Below, one piece after another: positions 1 through 5,526 of a stretch of 9,154 bases of DNA. The notes beneath the pieces are model-generated. The model had not been told where the DNA came from. It ran no database searches and saw nothing but the letters and a program-made list of their open reading frames with translations. Positions within the stretch are counted from its first letter, which is position 1; each line of letters opens with the position of its first letter. Position numbers and translations under genes: made by a program. The stretch is from Nocardioides sp. (GTDB taxonomy: Bacteria > Actinomycetota > Actinomycetes > Propionibacteriales > Nocardioidaceae): NCBI GenBank assembly GCA_030452025.1, contig JAKDNC010000102.1:1-9154 (forward strand), given 5' to 3'.

Positions 1-156
1 AATGCCCTGCGCATGGACAAGCCGATGCAGCGGTTCTGGCGTGACGCCCAGGCCGGAATCCACCATGCGATCCACTCGCCGAACACCGTCTACCACGCGG
101 CGACCCTGAGCTCGCTCGGAGCCGAACCGCAGGGGCCACTGCGGAAGATGATCTGA
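1..156 (+). CDS. Acyl-CoA dehydrogenase-fold flavin-dependent hydroxylase, C-terminal fragment (HsaA-like)
   Basis: The frame is open from the window edge to a TGA at 154-156, giving the last 51 residues; the start lies outside the window. The visible tail has PMQRFWRDAQAG followed by HHAIHSP and ends GPLRKMI. A P-x-Q-R-F/Y-W/F-R-D segment is typical of the C-terminal helical domain of the acyl-CoA dehydrogenase fold, especially the flavin-dependent monooxygenases that include HsaA, the oxygenase that hydroxylates 3-HSA to the catechol 3,4-DHSA in steroid degradation. The gene ends 61 bp before an HsaC-type dioxygenase that would cleave such a catechol, which supports the hydroxylase reading over a true acyl-CoA dehydrogenase. 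Family fold is fairly sure. The exact substrate is inferred from context only, so no symbol is given. Confidence 0.7.
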   Translation, partial: NALRMDKPMQRFWRDAQAGIHHAIHSPNTVYHAATLSSLGAEPQGPLRKMI

Positions 157-200
157 GCGACGCCATCCGCGCTCGCCACCGAAGCACACCCGAATCACCA

Positions 201-208
201 AGAGAGGA
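201..208 (+). promoter_or_regulatory. Ribosome binding site of the extradiol dioxygenase
   Basis: The purine run AGAGAGGA lies 9 bases before the ATG at 218 and decides that start. A second ATG at 210 in another frame reads ATG-GGC-CGA-TGA and stops at once, its TGA overlapping the real start. Confidence 0.6.
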
Positions 209-217
209 CATGGGCCG

Positions 218-1141
218 ATGACGGAGGACAGCACCGCGCGTGAGATCAGGGCGCTCGGATACATCGAGGTACGAACCCACGACATGGACGGCTGGCGCGA
301 GCTGGCCCTGAACACACTCGGGTTCGCGAGCGGGTCCGGTCCGGACACCGACGCGTTGTACCTGCGCATGGACGAGCGTGCGGCACGCATCATCGTCAAG
401 CCCGGCGAGACCGACCACGTCAGCGTCGTCGGCTGGGAGGTGCGCGACCAGGAAGCCCTCGACCGGGTGCGCGAGACCGTGCGCACCGCCGGCGTCGAGG
501 TCCGGGACCTCACCGTGCAGGAGGCGGACGACCGCCGGGTGGAGGCGGCGATCGCGTTCGACGATCCCGCCGGCACCCGTCTGGAGGTCTTCCACAGTGC
601 TGTGCTCGACCACAGTCCGGTGGTCACCCCGTTCGGCGCGCGATTCGTCACCGGCGCGCAAGGGCTTGGGCACGTGGTGATCCCGGTGCCCGACCAGGAC
701 GCGGCCTACGAGTTCTACGTCAAGACGCTCGGGTTTCTCTCGCGTGGCGCGTTCCGGATGGACACACCGCCGGAGCTGGGACCGATGCGGATCCGGTTCT
801 TCGGGGTCAACCAGCGCCACCACAGCCTGGCGATGATGCCGGCGCCCAAGCAGGGGCCCGGCCTGATTCACGTGATGGTCGAGGTCGACACGCTCGACGC
901 AGTAGGGCAGGCACAGGACCGTGTCATCGCGAAGCAGATATCGCTGTCCTCGACGCTCGGGCGGCACACCAACGACAAGATGGTCTCGTTCTACGTGCGT
1001 GCACCGGGTGGTTGGGACATCGAGTTCGGCTGCGAGGGGAAGCTCGTCGACGAGGCCCACTACACCGCCGAGGAGATCACTGCGGACAGTTACTGGGGCC
1101 ACGACTGGTCCGGCTCCGAGCCGCTGGCGGTCCTGGAGTAG
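218..1141 (+). CDS. hsaC: Type I extradiol (meta-cleavage) dioxygenase, HsaC/BphC family
   Basis: This 307-residue protein is a two-domain vicinal-oxygen-chelate dioxygenase; HsaC proteins are about 300 residues, so it is full length. It should cleave a catechol next to its hydroxyls with Fe(II) and O2; in steroid degradation HsaC cleaves ring A of 3,4-DHSA in the cytoplasm. The N-terminal domain covers about residues 10-130 and the catalytic C-terminal domain about 148-290. The 2-His-1-carboxylate iron ligands are visible as H152 (GLGH), H218 (GLIHVM) and E269 (WDIEFG). The second-shell residues known from BphC are also present: a His in RHHSLA (201-202), H250 in GRHTND, and Y259 in VSFY. 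The C-terminal segment FGCEGKLVD...YWGHDW closely resembles that of HsaC from memory. It follows an HsaA-like gene and precedes an IclR regulator. Extradiol activity is very likely; 3,4-DHSA or a related steroid catechol is the best guess, and a biphenyl-type catechol is the alternative. Confidence 0.85.
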   Translation: MTEDSTAREIRALGYIEVRTHDMDGWRELALNTLGFASGSGPDTDALYLRMDERAARIIVKPGETDHVSVVGWEVRDQEALDRVRETVRTAGVEVRDLTVQEADDRRVEAAIAFDDPAGTRLEVFHSAVLDHSPVVTPFGARFVTGAQGLGHVVIPVPDQDAAYEFYVKTLGFLSRGAFRMDTPPELGPMRIRFFGVNQRHHSLAMMPAPKQGPGLIHVMVEVDTLDAVGQAQDRVIAKQISLSSTLGRHTNDKMVSFYVRAPGGWDIEFGCEGKLVDEAHYTAEEITADSYWGHDWSGSEPLAVLE

Positions 1142-1149
1142 CCCGGGGT

Positions 1150-1162
1150 GGCGGGGCCCGCC
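1150..1162 (+). other. Short GC-rich hairpin after the dioxygenase
   Basis: GGCGG and CCGCC pair around a three-base loop, starting 9 bp after the dioxygenase stop and just before the ribosome binding site of the 18-codon ORF at 1186. The stem is only 5 bp and no T-run follows, so it is more likely a minor mRNA end-stabiliser or pause than a terminator. It may be chance. Confidence 0.25.
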
Positions 1163-1185
1163 GCCGTACAGGAGAGGATGGGTCG

Positions 1186-1242
1186 ATGACACGTACGCCG
1201 ACACAGGGACGCCAAGCGCACGAGAGCGGCGATCCGTCGTGA
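1186..1242 (+). CDS. Possible 18-codon upstream ORF coupled to the IclR gene
   Basis: An ATG at 1186 is preceded by a good Shine-Dalgarno, AGGAGAGG (1170-1177), and reads MTRTPTQGRQAHESGDPS before a TGA at 1240-1242. That stop overlaps the GTG start of the IclR gene (GTGA at 1239-1242). The GTG itself has only a weak purine stretch at 1222-1226, so ribosomes finishing the small ORF could be what loads the regulator gene. The peptide is hydrophilic and shows no amino-acid run typical of attenuation leaders. The alternative is a frameshift, real or a sequencing error, that detached an N-terminal extension from the regulator. Translation is plausible; a peptide function is not shown. Confidence 0.35.
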   Translation: MTRTPTQGRQAHESGDPS

Positions 1243-2021
1243 GCGGTCGGCCAGGTGCGGACGACAACCTGTCGATGTTCGACCGGTTGGACCTGATCCT
1301 CGATGCGATCGAGGAGGAGGGTTTCCTCACCCTCTCGGGCGTGATCAGTCGGACGGGCATAGCCCGGTCGACAGCGCATCGACTCCTCACCCAGATGGAG
1401 CGCAGGCAATGGCTGTTTCGTGCCGGTCAGAACTACGAGCTCGGCCCCAGGCTGTTCACCCTCGGCACCCGGGGCGTACGAAACCAATGGTTCTACCGAC
1501 GCACCTCGTCGACGCTGCACTGGCTGCACGCGCAGACCCGCTGCGTCGTGCACCTCGCCTACCTGGACGGCACGACAGCGGTGTGCTGGGACAAGATCGG
1601 GTCGGGGACGTTCGCGGAAGCCGTGCCGACCCGCATCGGCGCTCACGTGGCGGCGCACACGAGTGCGTTCGGCAAGGCCCTGCTTGCCTCCCAACCCGGG
1701 AGGTTGATCGAGACCATCGGTGCGCTTTCCTCGGTCACGCAGAACAGCATCGTGACCACGCAGGATCTCCATTCCGAGCTTGAGACCGTGCGCAAGCAGG
1801 GGTTCGCGGTGGACAACGAGGAGTCCTTTGCCGGAGTGGGGTGCTTCGGCACGACCATCCACCCCGGGGCCGACGGCGCGTTCACCGCGCACCGCACGAC
1901 GGCTGCCATCTCAGTGTGCGCGCCGATCGACCGCCTCGACTCGGGCCTGATCGCCCCACTGCTGTCGGCGAAACGGCAGATCCTGCGCAACATCCGGGTG
2001 AATCCCATGACCGACTCCTGA
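1239..2021 (+). CDS. IclR-family transcriptional regulator
   Basis: The predicted 260-residue protein has the IclR layout: an N-terminal winged helix-turn-helix at about residues 14-62 (LTLSGVISRTGIARSTAHRLL carries the recognition helix) and a C-terminal effector-binding domain at about 80-250. The signatures VVHLAYLDGT (103-112), AFGKALLA (143-150), GFAVDNEE (188-195) and ISVCAP (224-229) fit that domain. GTG at 1239 is chosen because no other start lies nearby upstream in this frame and because relatives often begin with a similar SGRxGAD stretch before the helix-turn-helix; ATG at 1275 is a shorter alternative. IclR proteins often control adjacent aromatic or steroid catabolic genes in response to a pathway intermediate. 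Here it sits between the dioxygenase and kshA, so it may control one or both sides. The ligand cannot be told from sequence. Confidence 0.85.
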   Translation: MSGRPGADDNLSMFDRLDLILDAIEEEGFLTLSGVISRTGIARSTAHRLLTQMERRQWLFRAGQNYELGPRLFTLGTRGVRNQWFYRRTSSTLHWLHAQTRCVVHLAYLDGTTAVCWDKIGSGTFAEAVPTRIGAHVAAHTSAFGKALLASQPGRLIETIGALSSVTQNSIVTTQDLHSELETVRKQGFAVDNEESFAGVGCFGTTIHPGADGAFTAHRTTAAISVCAPIDRLDSGLIAPLLSAKRQILRNIRVNPMTDS

Positions 2022-2073
2022 CGTTTCGGTCTCGCAGCAACGAGCACTGGTCGGCGACCACACCAGCCGGGTA

Positions 2074-2146
2074 GGGAATCGCGCGCTGGGGCTGCTGGGG
2101 CTGGTTGCTCTGTGGGGTGTTTGTCCGATTCCCGCCTGGGGGGAAT
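2074..2146 (+). promoter_or_regulatory. Candidate operator: GGGAATC half-sites upstream of kshA
   Basis: The gap between the IclR gene and kshA holds three copies of a GGGAAT core: GGGAATCG at 2074-2081, its inverse CGATTCCC at 2126-2133, and GGGAAT at 2141-2146. The last two form an inverted repeat, ATTCCC-N7-GGGAAT (2128-2146), of the size expected for a dimeric regulator site; the first pairs with the second as 8-bp arms 44 bases apart. This placement, directly before kshA and after an IclR gene, suggests an operator for that regulator. No KstR-like TnnAACnnGTTnnA palindrome was seen by eye. Function is inferred. Confidence 0.4.
2086..2103 (+). repeat. Tandem 9-bp direct repeat
   Basis: CTGGGGCTG occurs twice in a row inside the kshA upstream gap, between the first and second GGGAATC half-sites. 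It is probably a small slippage duplication and no function is assigned. Confidence 0.45.
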
Positions 2147-2199
2147 GTTGTGGGCCGGGCCCTCACGGGGATGCATTGTGATGCGTGCCACTAGATATG

Positions 2200-2205
2200 A
2201 GGAGG
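2200..2205 (+). promoter_or_regulatory. Strong ribosome binding site of kshA
   Basis: A full AGGAGG lies 5 bases before the ATG at 2211. It selects that start over the upstream in-frame ATGs, which would add residues with no family similarity. ATG 2217 is a second, less well spaced option. Confidence 0.7.
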
Positions 2206-2210
2206 TCGTG

Positions 2211-3401
2211 ATGACGATGACGAAACAGCAGACCACGGACGACGAAGAGGTCCGTGTCATTGACGCGGGCGCCAATCCGACACGGTTCGCCCGCGGCTGG
2301 CACTGCCTGGGACTGACGGACTCGTTCCGCGACGGCAAGCCGCACGAGGTGTTCGCGTTCGGGAGCAAGCTCGTCGTGTGGGAGGACTCGACCGGCGCAC
2401 TGAACCTGCTGGACTCGTTCTGCCGACACATGGGCGGCGACTTGTCCCAGGGCACCATCAAGGGCGATGAGATCGCCTGCCCGTTCCACGATTGGCGGTG
2501 GGGCGGCGACGGGAAGTGCAAGCAGATCCCCTACGCCAGGCGGGTGCCGATGCGCGCGCGCACACGGTCGTGGCCCACGCTGGAGCGCAACGGCCAGCTG
2601 TTCGTGTGGCACGACCCGGAGGGCGGTGCACCCACCGACGACGAGGTGATCCCCCACATCACCAACTACGGCACCGACGCGTGGACCGACTGGAACTGGA
2701 ATTCGGTCCTCATCGAGGAAACACACTGCCGAGAGCTCGTCGACAACGTGGTCGACATGGCCCACTTCTACTACGTGCACCTCAATCAGCCACTGCACTT
2801 CCGGAACATCTTCGAAGGCCACACCGCCACGCAAGAGATGTCGTTCAAGCCACGCGCAGACATGGCAGGCGAAGAGTTCGTGAACTTCGGTGAGGACAGC
2901 GTCACGCAGTCCTATGCGACGTACTACGGGCCGTCCTACATGATCAACAGCCTGGTCGCCGAAGGTGGCATCGAAGTCGTGCTGATCAACTGCCACTACC
3001 CAGTACGACCCGACGCATTCGTCCTGCAGTACGGCGTGATCGTGAAGAAGCTGCCGGGCATGAGCAACGAGCAAGCTCAGGAAATGGCAGAACAGTTCGG
3101 CCAAGGAACGATGGAAACCTTCGAGCAGGACGTCGCGATCTGGAAGACGAAGTCCCGCATCGACAATCCACTGCTCTGCGAGGACGACGGACCCGTCTAC
3201 CAACTACGCCGTTGGTACAAACAATTCTACGTGGACCGAGAAGACGTCTCGGAGGACATGGTTCGACGATTCGAGTTCGACGTGGACGTCACCAAGGCCA
3301 ACGAGTACTGGGACCGCGAAGTCGCAGAGAACATCGACCGCCAACGCAATGCGTCGAGCGCGAGCGCGAGCGCAACCGCGGTGGCCGCGCCGCACGCTTA
3401 G
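2211..3401 (+). CDS. kshA: 3-ketosteroid 9alpha-hydroxylase, Rieske oxygenase subunit
   Basis: This 396-residue protein has the full KshA layout (known KshAs are about 380-400 residues). With reductase KshB it hydroxylates C9 of 3-ketosteroids such as AD or ADD in the cytoplasm; combined with delta1-dehydrogenation this opens ring B. The Rieske [2Fe-2S] motif is C71-R-H73 with C90-x2-H93, in GYCRHMGGDL- and CPFHDWRWGGDGKCK-like contexts characteristic of KshA. The mononuclear iron site shows H185 and H190 (VDMAHFYYVH), third ligand D307 (FEQDVAIW), and D182 as the likely bridge between centres. RIDNPLL, YQLRRWYKQFYVD and KANEYWDREVAENI also match the family as remembered. The start follows AGGAGG. 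The extreme C-terminus is a Ser/Ala-rich tail encoded by a hexamer repeat. The next gene begins 8 bp after the stop, so co-translation is likely. No kshB is in the window. Family is near certain; substrate range among steroids is not. Confidence 0.93.
   Translation: MTMTKQQTTDDEEVRVIDAGANPTRFARGWHCLGLTDSFRDGKPHEVFAFGSKLVVWEDSTGALNLLDSFCRHMGGDLSQGTIKGDEIACPFHDWRWGGDGKCKQIPYARRVPMRARTRSWPTLERNGQLFVWHDPEGGAPTDDEVIPHITNYGTDAWTDWNWNSVLIEETHCRELVDNVVDMAHFYYVHLNQPLHFRNIFEGHTATQEMSFKPRADMAGEEFVNFGEDSVTQSYATYYGPSYMINSLVAEGGIEVVLINCHYPVRPDAFVLQYGVIVKKLPGMSNEQAQEMAEQFGQGTMETFEQDVAIWKTKSRIDNPLLCEDDGPVYQLRRWYKQFYVDREDVSEDMVRRFEFDVDVTKANEYWDREVAENIDRQRNASSASASATAVAAPHA
3355..3372 (+). repeat. Three tandem CGAGCG hexamers in the kshA 3' end
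   Basis: CGAGCG is repeated three times, encoding the Ser-Ala-Ser-Ala part of the low-complexity C-terminal tail of KshA (about residues 381-390). Being in frame, copy-number changes would only lengthen or shorten a tail beyond the conserved domain. Confidence 0.6.
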
Positions 3402-3409
3402 GAGCTGGC

Positions 3410-3676
3410 ATGCAGAAGATCTTGTGCACCCAGTGCGGCACCGCCGTCCTGGCCGAGAAGTACAGCGAGCAGCACACCAGCGTCCAGTGGCTCGACGATG
3501 CCTTCGAGGTGTGCCCCCGCCTGAAGCAGGACAAGGTGGCCGGCGATGCCCTGCGCGCGCAGCGCGCCATCGGGGCAGTGTGCCCGGCGCTGCACGCGAC
3601 GATTGACCAGGCTGCGCAAGAGGGGAACCTCCCCCTCTCGTTGCGCAGCGAACCCACCGCAGGAGTCCTGCAATGA
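3410..3676 (+). CDS. Small four-cysteine protein between kshA and kstD
   Basis: This 88-residue protein starts 8 bp after the kshA stop; its GGAG (3401-3404) begins on the last base of that stop codon. It opens MQKILCTQCGTAVLAEKYSEQHTS and has four cysteines: C6 and C9 in a CxxC, C35 (EVCPR) and C58 (AVCPA), with H22 and H62 also present. The spacing could hold a zinc or iron-sulfur centre in a zinc-ribbon-like fold, but it matches no ferredoxin pattern that I recognise. There is no signal peptide or membrane segment. From memory, small proteins with this opening occur beside ketosteroid genes in other actinobacteria, without known function. Its place between a Rieske oxygenase and a flavin dehydrogenase suggests a role in electron transfer, metal-site assembly or complex formation; this is inference. 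Coding potential is supported by spacing and composition. Confidence 0.75.
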   Translation: MQKILCTQCGTAVLAEKYSEQHTSVQWLDDAFEVCPRLKQDKVAGDALRAQRAIGAVCPALHATIDQAAQEGNLPLSLRSEPTAGVLQ

Positions 3677-3732
3677 GCACGACGGCGTGCCCGCGCCTCG
3701 CGAGCGCGTCCACGGGTCACAGGTGGAGATGA
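3673..3732 (+). CDS. Possible 19-codon ORF bridging to kstD
   Basis: An ATG at 3673 overlaps the stop of the four-cysteine gene as ATGA, reads MSTTACPRLASASTGHRWR, and ends in a TGA at 3730-3732 that overlaps an in-frame kstD ATG at 3729, again as ATGA. It thus fills the gap with overlaps at both ends, and AGGAGT (3661-3666) sits just upstream. The peptide has no recognisable features. It may only keep ribosomes moving across the gap, or be chance. Confidence 0.25.
   Translation: MSTTACPRLASASTGHRWR
3725..3728 (+). promoter_or_regulatory. Ribosome binding site deciding the kstD start
   Basis: GGAG ends directly before the ATG at 3729, which is too close to serve it, but lies 6 bases before the ATG at 3735. 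This favours 3735; the 3729 start, two residues longer, would depend on ATGA coupling from the 19-codon ORF. Confidence 0.5.
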
Positions 3733-3734
3733 CT

Positions 3735-5411
3735 ATGACAACGGACCTTCTCGAAGAGTTTGACGAGTGTGTGGACCTGCTCGTGATCGGATCGGGCACC
3801 GGAATGGCCGCCGCTCTTGCGGCCGACGAGCTCGGTCTCGACACGCTGATCGTGGAGAAGACCGACCTCGTCGGCGGATCGACGGCCCTGTCCGGCGGCG
3901 CATTCTGGATTCCGGGCAACTCCGTGATCCGCGACGACGGGGGCCTTGATCCCCTCGAACGAGCCGGGGAATACCTCGCCGAGATCGTGGGCGATTCCGC
4001 TGAGGAGCAGCGGTGGCGCAGCTACTTGTCGCACGGGCCCGCGACGGTGGAGTTCCTGCGACGCATCACCCGGCTCGATTTCATGTGGTCGAAGGGCTAT
4101 TCGGACTACCATTCCGAGAGTCGTGGCGGGTCGGCAGCGGGGAGGACGTGTGAGTCCAAGCCCTTCGATCTTTCGGTTCTCGGAGAGCATCGCGATCGGC
4201 TGCGCTCGGGCAACATGGCTGCGCCCGTTCCGATGCCGATCACCGGTTCGGACTACCGGCTGATCAATCTCATGGCCACGGTGCCGCGCAAGGGCTTGCC
4301 CCGTGCCGCGCGGCGACTGGCGCAAGGGATGGGCGGAAAGGCGATCGGGCGCGAATACGCGGCCGGCGGGCAGGCTCTCGCGGCCGGCTTGTACGACGCG
4401 GTGCTACGCCGGGGTCTGCGCCTGTGGCGGAACGCGGGCCTGCGGACTCTGATCCATGACGGTGCACGCGTGACCGGCGCGATCGTCCAGCGCGACGGTC
4501 GGGAGGTCCGGATTGGCGCGCGTCGCGGGGTTGTCCTGTCGGCTGGCGGTTTCGACCACGACATCGCGAAGCGCCGAGAGCATCAGCTCGAGAGCCTGGA
4601 GGAGTGGTCACTCGGGTCACCGGGGAACACCGGGGACTCGATCGAAGCGGCCGAGGAGGTCGAGGCGGGGACGCGCCTGATGGACCAGGCGTGGTGGTTC
4701 CCGGCCGTAGCCCCGTTGCCTGGAGGCGCTCCGAAGGTGATGCTCGCCGAGCGGTCCCTTCCCGGCTCGTTCATGGTCGACGGGGCCGGTGACCGATTCA
4801 TCGACGAGGCCACCGACTACATGAGCTTCGGACAGACGATCCTCGCTCGTGCGCGCGCAGACGATCCCGTCGGCCAGATGTGGATCGTCTTCGACCAGAA
4901 ATATCGCAACAGCTATGTGTTCGCCGGTGAACTGTTCCCTCGGATGGCCATACCCGCATCCTGGTATTCATCCGGGATAGCCTGCCGCGCGGACACCATG
5001 GAGGAGCTGGCCACGAAGACAGGGCTGACAAACCTGTCCCGCACTGCGCAGCGGTTCGACACGCTCGCCACGGCGGGTGTCGACGACGACTTCCGGCGCG
5101 GGGCCACCTCCTACGACCGCTACTACGGCGATCCGAGCCACAGCCCCAACCCCAGTCTGGGCCCGTTGCGGAAAGCGCCGTTCTACGCGGTCAAGGTCGT
5201 GTTGTCCGACCTGGGTACGTGCGGTGGGATCGCCGCCGATCACGTCGGTCGAGCTCTGCGAGAGGACGGGTCGGTGATCGATGGCCTCTACGCCACGGGC
5301 AACAACGCCGCCAACGCATTCGGCAATCGCTACCCGGGCGCGGGCGCCACGATTGGCCAGGGCCTTGTCTACGGGTACGTCGCCGCACTTCACGCCGCCG
5401 GCCGCCTGTAG
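3735..5411 (+). CDS. kstD: 3-ketosteroid delta1-dehydrogenase (FAD-dependent)
   Basis: The predicted 558-residue protein is of normal KstD length (about 510-570). It should remove the 1alpha and 2beta hydrogens of 3-ketosteroids using FAD; with KshA this yields the unstable 9-hydroxy-ADD that opens to 3-HSA. The FAD-binding N-terminus is clear: VDLLVIGSGTGMAAALAA (13-30), E41 for the adenosine ribose, and GGSTALSGGAFWIPGN (47-62). The second FAD-domain segment is GVVLSAGGFDHD (265-276), with GNTGD at 297-301. Residues known to act in KstD1 have counterparts: a Tyr in GYSDY (122 or 125), Y362 in ATDYMSFG, and Y533 with G537 in RYPGAGATIG. SGTGMAAAL plus YPGAGATI recalls the KstD3-like branch. 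The start is set by GGAG spacing; ATG 3729 is the alternative. Last gene of the apparent kshA operon. Steroid specificity is inferred; other family members act on delta4 or unrelated ketones. Confidence 0.9.
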   Translation: MTTDLLEEFDECVDLLVIGSGTGMAAALAADELGLDTLIVEKTDLVGGSTALSGGAFWIPGNSVIRDDGGLDPLERAGEYLAEIVGDSAEEQRWRSYLSHGPATVEFLRRITRLDFMWSKGYSDYHSESRGGSAAGRTCESKPFDLSVLGEHRDRLRSGNMAAPVPMPITGSDYRLINLMATVPRKGLPRAARRLAQGMGGKAIGREYAAGGQALAAGLYDAVLRRGLRLWRNAGLRTLIHDGARVTGAIVQRDGREVRIGARRGVVLSAGGFDHDIAKRREHQLESLEEWSLGSPGNTGDSIEAAEEVEAGTRLMDQAWWFPAVAPLPGGAPKVMLAERSLPGSFMVDGAGDRFIDEATDYMSFGQTILARARADDPVGQMWIVFDQKYRNSYVFAGELFPRMAIPASWYSSGIACRADTMEELATKTGLTNLSRTAQRFDTLATAGVDDDFRRGATSYDRYYGDPSHSPNPSLGPLRKAPFYAVKVVLSDLGTCGGIAADHVGRALREDGSVIDGLYATGNNAANAFGNRYPGAGATIGQGLVYGYVAALHAAGRL

Positions 5412-5449
5412 CTGACGAGGACTCCGGTCACCCACCACCGAACTGGGAC

Positions 5450-5491
5450 TAGGCGACAGCGACGCTCGGCCCTACAATTTTGAGTCGCCTA
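5450..5491 (+). promoter_or_regulatory. Candidate promoter and inverted-repeat operator for the TSUP gene
   Basis: A -10-like TACAAT lies at 5473-5478, without a convincing -35 hexamer. It is enclosed by a perfect 8-bp inverted repeat, TAGGCGAC at 5450-5457 and GTCGCCTA at 5484-5491. If TACAAT is used, the left arm falls at about -35 and the right arm at about +1, a layout suited to a repressor site. The arms could also form a weak hairpin with a 26-base loop. A sulfur-responsive regulator is a guess from the downstream genes. Confidence 0.4.
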
Positions 5492-5526
5492 TGACTATGG
5501 GTTCACTCGACTAAGGGACGGCCTCC

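Noticed and set aside
1077..1892. Long minus-strand frame of 271 codons opposite the IclR gene
   Set aside because: It lies antisense to a well-supported IclR gene, its translation has no family features, and long antisense frames are expected in GC-rich DNA.
2192..2197. TAGATA as a kshA -10 box
   Set aside because: It lies directly against the ribosome binding site, leaving almost no leader, and no -35 is found at the right distance.
2112..2210. Upstream N-terminal extension of KshA (33 more residues)
   Set aside because: The extension has no similarity to known KshA N-termini, and AGGAGG sits at the right distance from ATG 2211.
2163..3203. Minus-strand frame of 346 codons opposite kshA
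   Set aside because: It mirrors the kshA codons; the KshA motifs on the + strand leave no doubt which frame is coding.
5490..5500. ATGACTATG shared between the kstD start (3729-3737) and the TSUP leader (5491-5499)
   Set aside because: A 9-base match in 9 kb can be coincidence, and the surrounding bases do not match.
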